A stretch of 64,000 nucleotides of DNA from Staphylococcus sp. NRL 16/872. Lineage in GTDB: Bacteria; Bacillota; Bacilli; Staphylococcales; Staphylococcaceae. Below the pieces are notes generated by a model. That model worked only from the letters and a program-made list of their open reading frames with translations, was not told the origin of the DNA and did no database searches. The stretch spans positions 2,476,282-2,540,281 of the forward strand of contig NZ_CP119327.1 of NCBI RefSeq assembly GCF_022815905.2, read 5' to 3'. Below, in pieces: positions 27,183 to 36,810 of the stretch. A program made the translations under genes and the position numbers. The stretch's first letter is position 1. Every line of letters begins with the position of its first letter.

Positions 27183-28835
27183 TTATCCAATTCGTTTTCT
27201 CTTTCTTTGATATATTTCAAGTATCATTAAAATGATAGATGTTAACCCTATAGATAAAAGTGCCATTGCCATCCCTTGGGCAGAATCGCCTTGTTCAAAT
27301 TGTCGATAAATAAATGTAGAAGACGTATCTGTATTAGGTGGTCTCAACATTAAGGAAGCAACAAGTTCCCTCATCGAGATACAAAATATCAGAATCCATC
27401 CTGAAAGTATACCGGGCATTAATAATGGCAATATAATTGTTTTAAACAACATCCATCCCTTACTACCAGAAATTTCGGCCGCTTCAATCAGATTTTTACT
27501 GATTTGTTGATTGACTGTTTTAATATTTTGCACAGCATATGGAATATAAAGCACAGTATAAGCGACAGCTAAGATGGCAATCGTATTGTAGATAGGTAAT
27601 ACATTGTATTTATTATTCCAAAAAAGTATCAGACCGATTACTACAATAATCCCCGGCACTGTATTAGGTAATAAACTTGTAAAATCGATAAATCGACCTA
27701 ACGTATTACCTCTTTCTGTAATTAGCACTACCCATAAACCAATTAAACTCGCTAATGTGGCTGATATTGTTGCCAATAAAAAGCTATTAAATAATGCGAT
27801 GCTTCCATTGCCTGATAAGACATCACTAAAATGTTGAATGGTAAAATTGTTTAAATGAAATCCTTGCGACATCTTTTTCATAAAGGCATTAGCGAAGATG
27901 CTTGCATAAGGTAAAACAATCGTTATAATCAGTTCACAAATCACAAATACGTAACATAATATATTCCATTTACTTTGTTGATGAATTTTAATTTTCCGGC
28001 CTTTTCCAGCACTAGAGTTGATATTCGTTTTAGTCTGAAACCATTGTTGGAAGGCCCATACTGACATACTGACAGCTAATAGTAAGGTTGATAATAACGC
28101 TGCTCTTTGAAAATCAATCGGCCATATTGAGGCGCTATGATGGATCTCAGAAGTCAGTACTCTAAATCCTATACGATTGCCCATTGTAACTGGCGTGCCA
28201 AATTCTCCTATTGTTTTCACAAATATCAATAGAGCGCCCATGCTATAACCCGAGACAAATAATGGCGCGATAATTTTTTTAAAACGATAAAAGAATGTTC
28301 CACCGTAAATCTCGGCCGCTTCTTCTTGCGATTGATGGATGTTCATAAGCGCATTTTTCAAAATAATATATAAAAATGGCGTTAAATGACAACTCATAAT
28401 GAGTACCATTCCAAAAAAGCTGAAAAAATAAGGTGTAATATGCGTGAAAATCGGGCTAATTTGTTCTAGCAACCCATTTCGTTGCATCGTCAGCATCCAC
28501 CCCATCGATCCAATATAAGGAGGCGTCATAAATGGCACCATAATTAACAAATCTAACCATTGGTGTCTTTCTAGTGTCGTTTTAGTCATAATATAGCTCA
28601 AAGGCAGTGCAATGAGGGTACATAAAATGACTACAGAAATACCTAACAGAATGGAATTCAATAATATCTTCAAATGGTACGATTGTCCCAGTTGTTTAAG
28701 GTGATCAAAAAATGTTTGACCACCTTCTGGAACAAAGCCTTTTAACAGTATCAGACATAAAGGCATGATGATTAAAATAAATAATACAATAAATGCTAAA
28801 ATCTGATTAAATCTATTTATTAATTTGCTATTCAT
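27183..28835 (-). CDS. ABC importer permease of the ferric/phosphonate/thiamine class
   Basis: A 550-residue membrane protein with two homologous permease halves and about twelve membrane segments. EAA-type loops are seen in EEAAEIYGGTFFYRFKKIIAP and EAAEISGSKGWMLFKTIILP. It resembles FbpB/SfuB-type permeases and is a distant relative of the permease at 11002. It starts one base after the binding-protein stop, so translation is coupled. Confidence 0.88.
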   Translation of the reverse strand: MNSKLINRFNQILAFIVLFILIIMPLCLILLKGFVPEGGQTFFDHLKQLGQSYHLKILLNSILLGISVVILCTLIALPLSYIMTKTTLERHQWLDLLIMVPFMTPPYIGSMGWMLTMQRNGLLEQISPIFTHITPYFFSFFGMVLIMSCHLTPFLYIILKNALMNIHQSQEEAAEIYGGTFFYRFKKIIAPLFVSGYSMGALLIFVKTIGEFGTPVTMGNRIGFRVLTSEIHHSASIWPIDFQRAALLSTLLLAVSMSVWAFQQWFQTKTNINSSAGKGRKIKIHQQSKWNILCYVFVICELIITIVLPYASIFANAFMKKMSQGFHLNNFTIQHFSDVLSGNGSIALFNSFLLATISATLASLIGLWVVLITERGNTLGRFIDFTSLLPNTVPGIIVVIGLILFWNNKYNVLPIYNTIAILAVAYTVLYIPYAVQNIKTVNQQISKNLIEAAEISGSKGWMLFKTIILPLLMPGILSGWILIFCISMRELVASLMLRPPNTDTSSTFIYRQFEQGDSAQGMAMALLSIGLTSIILMILEIYQRKRKRIG

Positions 28836-28836
28836 T

Positions 28837-29868
28837 CTATCTCATCAATTCCGTAAATTGTTTTAATACTTCTTCACTTTTATCGCTTAGATTTTCCCAA
28901 TCATATTTAAATTCTTTAATATCTGCTCGTTTTGCTTTACCTTTTTTCTTTTCTGCAGATTTATCTGCTGGAATTAAGTAGTGATCGTCTACTTGTTTTT
29001 GTCCTTTTGAACTTGTTACGTAATCCATATATTTTTTAGCTAATTCTTTATGAGATGAAGATTTTAAAATGAAAGCAGGACGTGGAGATATAGCTGTACC
29101 TGATTTAGGATAAGCAATATCAACTGGTTCACCTTTGGCTTTAGCTGCATATACCATATAATCTACGCCACCATATACAACGTCATTTTCACCTTTAATT
29201 ACTGATTCTAATGCAGGTTTATTAGCCCCAGCTAATTTCATGCCATTGTTTTTTAACGCTTTATAGTCATCCCATGCTTTATTGCCTTCGTTATTTACTT
29301 TAATAGATAATAAATCTAACGCTGTACCCGATTCTGATGGATCAGGGATTGCAATTTTGTCTTTAAATTGTGACTTAGTTAAATCTTTATCATCTTTAGG
29401 AGGATTTTTAACATTTTTAGTGTTATAAGACATACCTAAAGCACTACCGCTAAATCCATAATAATAACCGTCTTTATCAATCCAATCTTTATATAACTTG
29501 TTATGATTTTTTACTTTATATGGCTCAATTAAATCTTTCTTTTTATAATCTAAAGCTGCAGGTAAAGAAGCTAGCTGTACAACGTCTGCTTTCGGATTAT
29601 CTTTCTCAGCTTCTAGACGTCCTAACACTTCACCTGTTGTCCCTTGGAAGACTTCTACTTTCTTTCCTGATTCTTTTTCAAACTCTTTAACCATATCTTT
29701 AACTAAATTGTCAGGTCCAGCTGCGTATAAAACAAGTTTCCCTTTGCCATTACTAGATGATTTTGATTTATCATCACTACTATCGCTATTTTCAGGTTTA
29801 TTTTGACATGCGGCTAAAACGACAACTAATGCAAGTAGTAAAAACAGATATTTAGTAACGTGTTTCAT
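28837..29868 (-). CDS. ABC importer substrate-binding lipoprotein (ferric/phosphonate class)
   Basis: A 343-residue lipoprotein. The signal peptide ends in a lipobox LAAC at Cys21, followed by a charged Ser/Lys-rich linker. The body starts at KGKLVLYAAGPDNLVKDMV and is a type 2 periplasmic-binding fold with the GTTGEVLGRLEAEKDNPKAD motif of FbpA-like proteins. The ligand could be iron, a phosphonate or a phosphate ester. The operon's phosphatase slightly favours a phosphorus compound. It overlaps the upstream ATPase gene by 17 bases. Confidence 0.85.
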   Translation of the reverse strand: MKHVTKYLFLLLALVVVLAACQNKPENSDSSDDKSKSSSNGKGKLVLYAAGPDNLVKDMVKEFEKESGKKVEVFQGTTGEVLGRLEAEKDNPKADVVQLASLPAALDYKKKDLIEPYKVKNHNKLYKDWIDKDGYYYGFSGSALGMSYNTKNVKNPPKDDKDLTKSQFKDKIAIPDPSESGTALDLLSIKVNNEGNKAWDDYKALKNNGMKLAGANKPALESVIKGENDVVYGGVDYMVYAAKAKGEPVDIAYPKSGTAISPRPAFILKSSSHKELAKKYMDYVTSSKGQKQVDDHYLIPADKSAEKKKGKAKRADIKEFKYDWENLSDKSEEVLKQFTELMR

Positions 29869-30916
29869 CTTTATTTTCCTCCGAATTTGAATAAATAAAA
29901 TAATTTTCTGGAATATTAAACGCTAAATGAACTTGTGTATCTTTTGCATAAGGTTGAGTATCGTAAAACATAACTTTCGTATTATTGATGCGTGCTAAAT
30001 ATTGGTAACGTTCTCCTGTAAATTGAACATTTTCTATTGTAGCTTGTAGTGATTTTTCACTTTCTGAAATATGAATATTTTCTGGACGTACAAGCACACC
30101 ACATTTACCATTTTCAAGTGACTTGGGAACTTCAAATTTAAAGTCATCTCTTGTTTTGAAATATTGATTATCTATAGTTCCTTCAATGTATGTGCCTTTT
30201 CCAATAAATGTAGCGATTTTTTTAGATTTTGGATGATAATATAGGTTTTCTGGTGAGCCTTTTTGAATAATTTGACCTTGAGATAAGACGATAATTTCAT
30301 CAGACATCGTCATGGCTTCATTTTGATCATGTGTCACAAATATAGCTGTCATATTGTTTTCTTTAACTAATCGTTTTATGAGTAGTTGCATATCTTCTCT
30401 TAAGGTTGCATCAAGGGCTGATAAAGGTTCATCCATCAAGATTAATTTCGACTGAGAGATAATCGCACGTGCTAATGAAACACGTTGTTGTTGTCCTCCT
30501 GATAACTGATGAATTGCTTTATCCCAATGTTCTTCTAGGTGAACTTCTTTTAACGCATCCATCACACGTTGTTTTAAATTTTCAGTATCTTTTTTCACTT
30601 TTAACGGATAAGCTACATTTTGAAATACAGACATATGTGGCCATAACGCAAAATCTTGAAACACCATCCCTAAATCTCGGTTCGCTGGTGAAATGAAACG
30701 CTTATTTTCTGTAGAATAGTATGTATTCTTGTCATGTATAATCTGTCCAAAGTCTGGTTTTTCCAATCCTGCTATGAGACGTAATAATGTCGTTTTGCCA
30801 CATCCCGATTCTCCTAATAAAGAGACGAACTTCCCATTTTCAACTGTTAAACTCACATCTTTAATTACATTTTTCGTATCAAATGATTTTTTAATATTTA
30901 TTAACTCTAATGTCAT
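29852..30916 (-). CDS. ABC importer ATP-binding protein (FbpC/PotA type)
   Basis: A 354-residue ATPase with Walker A GESGCGKTT, Q-loop FQDFALWPH, signature LSGGQQQR, Walker B LILMDEPLSALD and switch VTHDQNEAM. A C-terminal TOBE-type regulatory domain follows residue 240 (GVLVRPENIHIS). The ATG at 30916 has an AGAGGTG site 5 bases upstream. A GTG six codons earlier is less typical. First gene of the four-gene operon that ends with the metallophosphatase. Confidence 0.9.
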   Translation of the reverse strand: MTLELINIKKSFDTKNVIKDVSLTVENGKFVSLLGESGCGKTTLLRLIAGLEKPDFGQIIHDKNTYYSTENKRFISPANRDLGMVFQDFALWPHMSVFQNVAYPLKVKKDTENLKQRVMDALKEVHLEEHWDKAIHQLSGGQQQRVSLARAIISQSKLILMDEPLSALDATLREDMQLLIKRLVKENNMTAIFVTHDQNEAMTMSDEIIVLSQGQIIQKGSPENLYYHPKSKKIATFIGKGTYIEGTIDNQYFKTRDDFKFEVPKSLENGKCGVLVRPENIHISESEKSLQATIENVQFTGERYQYLARINNTKVMFYDTQPYAKDTQVHLAFNIPENYFIYSNSEENKDETRY

Positions 30917-31051
30917 CCTTTCACCTCTTTTCACTATTAACTATAAGAAAAGGATGTTTATATTGAATGAATATATTATTAATGTATATCAAAATAATTT
31001 ATAAAAAGCTGAAGCTTATATAGATTTAATCTATAAAATAGTTTATGAAAT

Positions 31052-31091
31052 ATAAAAAAACTGTTTAATCCTCTCCTAGAATTAAACAGTT
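31052..31091 (-). terminator. terminator after the M20 deacylase
   Basis: AACTGTTTAAT (31059-31069) pairs with ATTAAACAGTT (31081-31091). Read leftward, the stem is followed by a run of T residues. Confidence 0.8.
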
Positions 31092-31151
31092 CTTCAATAT
31101 AAATAGTTATATACTTTATTAAATGATGAATTTTCACCTTATTATTCTTTA

Positions 31152-32384
31152 TTATTCTTTCTCTAAGTATTTTACGAAAGCATCTTTATAAATGTCGATA
31201 TAATTTAAATACATATCTTTTTCGATGTATTCATCAATTTGGTGTGCTACTAAAGATTTACCTGGTCCAAAAATAGCTAAATCAACGTTATTTTCATTAT
31301 CTCCTAAGAAACTAGAAGCATCTGTTGTACCGATTAATGCACTCACTACAATTTCATCTTTATCCACATAGTTAGCCGCTGTCTCATTAATCACTTTGAT
31401 TAAATGATTATCTTGATCACTAACCACCGGGTCAAGACTACTTGCTATTTCAAGTTTCAAATGATCCTCGTCTACGTTTTTAATCACTTTTTCAAATAAA
31501 TCTTTAATAAACTCATTATCATACTCAGGCACAGTTCTTACGTTATATTCAATTGAAGCGACTTCTGGCACAGAGTTAAACTGTTTACCACCTTGAATGA
31601 TTGAGCCAATCATAGTAAGACCAGACGCGAAGTCTTTTTCTTCTTTACTAATTGAATCGCCAGCAAATTTATCAATCATAGGCGCAATGTCAAGTTCATG
31701 GTCATTATCGTTCTTTTTAATTTCTTTATATTCTGCTTTTAATTTTTCCATAAATTCGATTAATAAGTCGATCGCATTTTCACCTAAGAATGGCATTGAA
31801 CTATGTGCAGCTTTACCTTTAGCTACGACTCTACAACCCATTGAACCTTTGTGGGCGTAGAACAATGCATTGTCTGTTGGTTCGCCAATGACTAAACCAT
31901 CGACATCATCTAAATAACCTTTTTCAGCAAAGTATTCAGCACCATGTTGTTCTTTCTCTTCATTCGTAGTGGCTAACAGACGAATCGTACCATTTTTCAA
32001 TTTATCTTCTTCTTTTAATTCGATAAGCGCGATAACCATGGCCATAAGTCCACCCTTCATATCAGTGGTACCTCTGCCATACAATTTACCGTCTTCTTCA
32101 GTTAATTTGAATGGATCGTATGACCATTCATTTTTATCTCCGATATCTACAACATCCATATGACCACTAATGGCTAATACTGGTGACCCGCTTCCGATTT
32201 CAGCAACTAAATTCGCTCTTTTACCTTCAACTTCTAATATTTCAGATTCGATATCATGTTTTTCTAATAAATCTTTCAAATATTCACAAACTTCGATTTC
32301 ATTATCATTTACGGTATCCATTTCAACAATATCAGCTAATAATTGAATTTTTTCTTCTTCGCTAAATTTAGACAATCTGTTCAC
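31152..32384 (-). CDS. M20-family metallopeptidase/deacylase (ArgE/DapE-like)
   Basis: A 410-residue zinc-dependent hydrolase of the acetylornithine deacetylase/succinyl-diaminopimelate desuccinylase group. Metal ligand motifs are SGHMDVVD near residue 72, YGRGTTDMKGG near 102 and TTNEEKEQHGAEY near 136. A late His is in FGPGKSLVAHQIDEYI. The dimerisation domain starts near residue 175 (HKGSMGCRVVAKGKAAHS). Monocistronic, with its own terminator. The exact substrate is unclear, because DapE, ArgE and peptidase assignments are hard to separate by sequence. Confidence 0.88.
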   Translation of the reverse strand: MNRLSKFSEEEKIQLLADIVEMDTVNDNEIEVCEYLKDLLEKHDIESEILEVEGKRANLVAEIGSGSPVLAISGHMDVVDIGDKNEWSYDPFKLTEEDGKLYGRGTTDMKGGLMAMVIALIELKEEDKLKNGTIRLLATTNEEKEQHGAEYFAEKGYLDDVDGLVIGEPTDNALFYAHKGSMGCRVVAKGKAAHSSMPFLGENAIDLLIEFMEKLKAEYKEIKKNDNDHELDIAPMIDKFAGDSISKEEKDFASGLTMIGSIIQGGKQFNSVPEVASIEYNVRTVPEYDNEFIKDLFEKVIKNVDEDHLKLEIASSLDPVVSDQDNHLIKVINETAANYVDKDEIVVSALIGTTDASSFLGDNENNVDLAIFGPGKSLVAHQIDEYIEKDMYLNYIDIYKDAFVKYLEKE

Positions 32385-32513
32385 AACCTTTGAATAAGTA
32401 TTAGTATTATCTATACCTTATTTCATTTTATTAAACATTAATTTTTTATTTTTCACAACTTAATTTTTTATTTTTTGAAAATGAGTCCCGGTTAACGCAT
32501 TTGAAGTCATCTT

Positions 32514-32557
32514 TACTAAAAAAGTTGCTTAACACGTACCAACGTATTTAGCAACTT
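32514..32557 (-). terminator. terminator after the signal peptidase gene
   Basis: AAGTTGCT (32522-32529) pairs with AGCAACTT (32550-32557). Read leftward, TTTTTTAG follows the stem. Confidence 0.8.
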
Positions 32558-32567
32558 CTTCTATATC

Positions 32568-33140
32568 TTAAAATGTGCCTGGATTAAAGCCTGCTTTCCA
32601 TTCATTGAACGGCCAATATCTTAAGACAACTTTACCTACAAGTTGTTTCTTATCGATTAAACCGACTTCAGGGAAACGACTATCCACGCTATTTTGTCTG
32701 TTATCTCCTAAGACTAAATACTTGTCTTTTGGTATTTTAGTTTCTCCGTTAGCGCCTTCAAGTTGGCTAGATTTAAATGTACCTGTTAAGTATTCACCTT
32801 GTTTATGCTTTTTATTGTAATCTAAATAAGGTTCAGATACTTTCTTATCATTCACATATAATTGATCTTTCTTATACTCTACTTTATCACCAGGTGTCCC
32901 GATGACACGTTTGATAAAGTCACGTTGGGCGTCTTCATGAAAGACGACGACATCCCCGTTATCAATATGATTTAAAGTTTTGGAAATTTTACTTACAATT
33001 ACTTTATTTCTACCTTGGAAAGTGGGATACATCGAAGAACCTGACACTGTGTAAGATACACCGATAAATTTCCATACAAGACCTACGACTAATAGGGTTC
33101 CTCCGATGGCTACAATCCATTCAATGATTTCTTTTTTCAA
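32568..33140 (-). CDS. type I signal peptidase (SpsB/SipS-like)
   Basis: A 190-residue membrane-anchored serine peptidase that removes signal peptides from exported proteins. One N-terminal membrane segment (WIVAIGGTLLVVGLVWKFIG) precedes the catalytic Ser motif SGSSMYPTF. The catalytic Lys is in RDFIKRVIGTPGDKV. GDNRQNSVDSR forms the conserved box E. I chose the TTG at 33140, since it yields MKKEIIEW, the start seen in staphylococcal SpsB, and has a GGCGGGG site. The upstream ATG has none. It stands alone here rather than beside an spsA-like pseudo-peptidase, so it may be an extra signal peptidase. Confidence 0.9.
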   Translation of the reverse strand: MKKEIIEWIVAIGGTLLVVGLVWKFIGVSYTVSGSSMYPTFQGRNKVIVSKISKTLNHIDNGDVVVFHEDAQRDFIKRVIGTPGDKVEYKKDQLYVNDKKVSEPYLDYNKKHKQGEYLTGTFKSSQLEGANGETKIPKDKYLVLGDNRQNSVDSRFPEVGLIDKKQLVGKVVLRYWPFNEWKAGFNPGTF

Positions 33141-33240
33141 TTTAACCCCGCCTATCATCTTTTATAAACATCATTTACTTTATCATACTTACATTTCAAC
33201 GTCGTTGCACTCATTTTTAAATATTATAACGTTAAATTTT

Positions 33241-33477
33241 TTATTTTTCTTCTGAAGCGTATGTATGCTTTATGTTATGTCCTACTATTAAATTAGTGAT
33301 TAGCCATACTACCTGACATACTATTGGAGTGAAAAATATACATAACAATATGCATATTAATTCAAAAGCTTCATTAAGCGACTTTATACCATAATACATA
33401 GCCATAGAGATAAATCCAACTAAACATATTAACCAAAATACAGTCACAACCCACCATAACACCCATGAAATTCTCAT
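33241..33477 (-). CDS. small membrane protein, unknown function (78 aa)
   Basis: ATG 33477 follows a GAGGGGAC ribosome site. The protein starts MRISWVLWWVVTVFWLICLV and has a second long hydrophobic region with ILLCIFFTPIVCQVVWLITN. A polar tail ends with YASEEK. No family is recognised. An upstream in-frame ATG at 33534 would add 19 mostly charged residues but lacks a ribosome site. Confidence 0.6.
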   Translation of the reverse strand: MRISWVLWWVVTVFWLICLVGFISMAMYYGIKSLNEAFELICILLCIFFTPIVCQVVWLITNLIVGHNIKHTYASEEK

Positions 33478-33611
33478 ATAAAAGTGTCCCCTCACTATTA
33501 TCTTGATAACTTCATCGTAACAAACCTCTGTCATTATTCCTATTCAAGATGTCACATTTAAGCGTGCCGTCCCACTTATTTTTTCAAAAAATAACGTAAC
33601 CTTTCATATTC

Positions 33612-33675
33612 GTAAGAAACAAGGCCGTCTTTGTAAGGTTAGATAAAGGCAACAGTCCTCGCATGCTCCTACAAT
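33612..33675 (+). promoter_or_regulatory. candidate response-regulator site and promoter of the yxeA-vraDEH operon
   Basis: Two GTAAG motifs lie 21 bp apart (33612 and 33633), about two helical turns, as expected for an OmpR-family response regulator. TTGTAAG also resembles the core of known BraR/BceR-type sites. A -10-like TACAAT is at 33670-33675 with no good -35 box, fitting an activated promoter. Tentative. Confidence 0.35.
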
Positions 33676-33708
33676 TATAAATGTAATAGAAACAAGGAGT
33701 GATAAATA

Positions 33709-34110
33709 GTGAAAACGTTAAGAAATATTTTAATTACTGTTGTCATTATTGCCGTACTTATTGTGGGCGGATTATTCGGATTAAATGCATATTCTGATAA
33801 GCACCCTAATAATCAAGCAGTAAACGATTGGAACAAATTAAATCCAATGGCGCCGACACATGAATATTATGTAAAAACTCAAAAGCCATCTAAAGTTGAA
33901 GTCTTCGATAAAGAGAAAGATTTCCGTACTTATTACTATGACCAAAAAGGTTACGAAAAAGATGGACAAACTAAAAAAATTGAATATACAGCTGCTAAAA
34001 AATTAAAACCTAATCATTATCTTGTAGTCAGTGAAAAATCTCATACGATTACGTCATACGAAGAAGTAAAAAAATCAGATATTCCTGAGAAAGCAAAACA
34101 AAATTTATAA
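33709..34110 (+). CDS. YxeA-family secreted/membrane-anchored small protein
   Basis: A 133-residue protein with one N-terminal membrane segment (ILITVVIIAVLIVGGLFGL). An extracytoplasmic domain follows with EYYVKTQKPSKVE and KPNHYLVVSEKSHTITSYEEV, typical of the YxeA (DUF1093) family. GTG start behind an aaggagtgataaata site. In B. subtilis, yxeA belongs to the yxdLM antimicrobial-peptide ABC locus. Here it precedes vraDE by 25 bases, so the same association holds. Its biochemical role is unknown. Confidence 0.8.
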   Translation: MKTLRNILITVVIIAVLIVGGLFGLNAYSDKHPNNQAVNDWNKLNPMAPTHEYYVKTQKPSKVEVFDKEKDFRTYYYDQKGYEKDGQTKKIEYTAAKKLKPNHYLVVSEKSHTITSYEEVKKSDIPEKAKQNL

Positions 34111-34135
34111 ATTTCATTAAGGAGTGTAAGTCATT

Positions 34136-34894
34136 ATGCCAATTTTAAACGTCAATCATTTATCGAAAGTATATGGAAGCAAACAAAAATACAAAGCCTT
34201 GAACGATATTAACTTTTCAGTGGAAGAAGGAGAATTTGTCGCCATTATGGGACCGTCTGGGTCAGGTAAGACTACCCTACTCAATGTGATTAGTTCTATT
34301 GATAATATCTCAGGTGGCACTGTGGAAGTAAGTGGCAACGAAATTAATAAAATGTCAGATAAAAAGTTAGCGCAATTTCGAAAAAAAGAATTGGGATTCA
34401 TCTTCCAAGACTATAGCGTGCTACCTACATTAACGGTAAAAGAGAATATTATGTTACCGTTATCTGTTCAAAAAGTAAGTAAAGATGATATGGAGAAACA
34501 TTATAAAGAAGTGACTGAAGCGCTAGGCATTTATGATTTAAGTAATAAATATCCTAGTGAGATTTCTGGTGGGCAACAACAGCGTACGGCTGCGGCGCGT
34601 GCGTTCGTGCATAAGCCTTCCATTATCTTTGCGGACGAACCTACTGGTGCATTAGATTCAAAAAGCGCACAAGATTTATTAAATCGTCTTGAAGAAATGA
34701 ACAAACAATTTAATAGTACGATTATCATGGTTACGCACGATCCATCGGCAGCAAGTTTCTCTGAGCGCGTGATTATGTTAAAAGATGGAAATATTCATTC
34801 AGAAATTCATCAACAGAATAAATCAAAACGTGATTTTTACGAGGAAATTATTCAATTACAGTCAGCCTTAGGTGGTGTCGCAAATGACGTTTAA
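34136..34894 (+). CDS. vraD: bacitracin/peptide-antibiotic resistance ABC transporter ATPase
   Basis: A 252-residue ABC ATPase of the BceA group. Walker A GPSGSGKTT, signature EISGGQQQRTAAARA, Walker B IIFADEPTGALDSKSAQ and switch VTHDPSAASF are all present. With VraE it forms the effector transporter that protects lipid II-cycle targets from bacitracin, nisin-like lantibiotics and, with VraH, daptomycin and gallidermin in S. aureus. It overlaps vraE by 11 bases. No two-component genes are adjacent, so control is probably from a distant BraRS or GraRS system. Confidence 0.9.
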   Translation: MPILNVNHLSKVYGSKQKYKALNDINFSVEEGEFVAIMGPSGSGKTTLLNVISSIDNISGGTVEVSGNEINKMSDKKLAQFRKKELGFIFQDYSVLPTLTVKENIMLPLSVQKVSKDDMEKHYKEVTEALGIYDLSNKYPSEISGGQQQRTAAARAFVHKPSIIFADEPTGALDSKSAQDLLNRLEEMNKQFNSTIIMVTHDPSAASFSERVIMLKDGNIHSEIHQQNKSKRDFYEEIIQLQSALGGVANDV

Positions 34895-36767
34895 TCAAAT
34901 TACTCTTAAAAATTTAAAAAGTAATATCAAAAACTATGCTTTATATCTATTCTCGTTAATTTTAAGTATTATTTTATATTTTAGTTTTGTAACTTTGCAG
35001 TATACTCATAGCATCAATAACGATGGCTCTCCTAAGATTATTCAAAGTGGTGCTAAAGTAGGTGCTGTATTTCTCTTCATTATCATTATTATTTTCCTAA
35101 TGTATGCGAACCACTTATTTATCAAACGTCGCACACGTGAATTTGCGTTATTTCAATTGATTGGATTAACACGTGGCAATATTTTACGCATGTTAGCTAT
35201 TGAACAATTAGCTTTCTTTATAGTCACTGGTATTTTAGGAATTCTTATTGGTATGGTAGGCTCGGAAATTTTACTGAATATATTAGTGAAGATGATGCAC
35301 TTGTCGGTACACGTGTCAATTGGATTCGAGTTGCCTGCTTTGTTCCAAACGATGTTCATGCTAGTTCTAGCGTTTGTGTTGATTATGTTGCAGAACTTCC
35401 TTTTCCTAAAAAAACGAACAATCTTATCAATGATGAAGGATAGTACGAAGACTGAGGCGACTAAGGCGAAGATTACGGTGCCAGAGCTTATTGCGGGTGT
35501 GTTAGGTATCGTGATGATGGTGCTAGGTTATTACATTTCTACTGAGATGTTTGGCAAGTTCCAGGAACTAACAATGGCGCTTGCTTCACCGTTTATCATT
35601 TTATTCTTAACTGTTGTGGGTGCATATTTATTCTTTAGAAGTTCCGTATCGGTCATTTTTAAATCTCTGAAAAAGTCTAAACATGGGCGCGTATCGATTA
35701 CAGATGTTGTGTTTACGTCATCAATTATGCACCGAATGAAGAAAAATGCGATGTCATTAACGATTATTGCTACTATTTCTGCTGTGACAGTATCAGTGTT
35801 GTGTTTCGGCGCAATTAGTAAAGCAAATACTGACTTTAATATCCAGGCTTCAACGCCTCAAGATATTAACTTTTCAAAAGAACAATCTGCACAAAAATAT
35901 GAAAAATCGTTAGCACAAAATAATATTAAATATAAAGAAAAAGTTTACGAAAATTCGAATACTGCGATTGGAAAAAATGATGTTATAAAAAGCAAAACTG
36001 GAGATTTAATGCAAAATGCGAATGTAGCAGTTATGGCAGATAAAAATATTAAAGGAAATCATGCGACGATTACTAATTTACAAGGTCCTTTACAAGGTAT
36101 GGTGGATATTCATACAGATAAGGACATTACGCTAAAAGGTAAGAAAAAAGTTACTTTCCATGTAGATAAACGTAACGATGATGAAGTTATTCCTATGAAT
36201 GCATCTATGGGTGGACCAGTGCTTAAAGTCAGTCCTAGTAAGTATGATGCATTAAAATCAAAAAAATACATTTCACATCACTATGGTTTCAATATCACTA
36301 ATCATCATGACTTATCAAAAGCTGAAAAATTGGCTAAAAAAGTGAGTCAGGGTGTTGAAATAAAGAGTGAATCGAAAAAAATGATTGATGAGAGCACAGG
36401 TATCTTGATGTTTGTATCTTCATTCTTAGGATTGGCGTTCTTAATTGCAGCTGGTTGCATCATCTACATCAAACAAATGGATGAAACTGAAGATGAAATT
36501 AATAATTATCGCATCTTAAGACGTATCGGTTTCACACATACTGATATGATGAAAGGGTTAGGACTAAAGATTCTGTTTAACTTTGGTTTACCATTAATTG
36601 TTGCCCTATTACATGCATTATTTGCAGCGATGGCCTTTATGAAATTATTAGGTGAATACGCTCCAACTGCCATTATTATTGTTATGGTCGTTTATTCACT
36701 GGTATATCTCATCTTTGCGATGATTTCATTTATCCATTCTAATCGCATCATTAAACATTCTATTTAA
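34884..36767 (+). CDS. vraE: bacitracin/peptide-antibiotic resistance ABC transporter permease
   Basis: A 627-residue BceB-like permease with about ten membrane segments. A large extracellular loop lies between segments 7 and 8 (about residues 305-515, rich in Lys), which in this group senses or engages the peptide. The N-terminus MTFNQITLKNLKSN matches the family, so I take the ATG at 34884 rather than the GTG at 34872. FtsX-like segments are recognisable in LIAAGCIIYIKQMDETEDE near residue 525. The length is within one residue of the S. aureus protein as I recall it. Confidence 0.9.
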   Translation: MTFNQITLKNLKSNIKNYALYLFSLILSIILYFSFVTLQYTHSINNDGSPKIIQSGAKVGAVFLFIIIIIFLMYANHLFIKRRTREFALFQLIGLTRGNILRMLAIEQLAFFIVTGILGILIGMVGSEILLNILVKMMHLSVHVSIGFELPALFQTMFMLVLAFVLIMLQNFLFLKKRTILSMMKDSTKTEATKAKITVPELIAGVLGIVMMVLGYYISTEMFGKFQELTMALASPFIILFLTVVGAYLFFRSSVSVIFKSLKKSKHGRVSITDVVFTSSIMHRMKKNAMSLTIIATISAVTVSVLCFGAISKANTDFNIQASTPQDINFSKEQSAQKYEKSLAQNNIKYKEKVYENSNTAIGKNDVIKSKTGDLMQNANVAVMADKNIKGNHATITNLQGPLQGMVDIHTDKDITLKGKKKVTFHVDKRNDDEVIPMNASMGGPVLKVSPSKYDALKSKKYISHHYGFNITNHHDLSKAEKLAKKVSQGVEIKSESKKMIDESTGILMFVSSFLGLAFLIAAGCIIYIKQMDETEDEINNYRILRRIGFTHTDMMKGLGLKILFNFGLPLIVALLHALFAAMAFMKLLGEYAPTAIIIVMVVYSLVYLIFAMISFIHSNRIIKHSI

Positions 36768-36810
36768 GATTTTTTGGCATAAGTATAACAAGATACTGGA
36801 GGATTTCATT

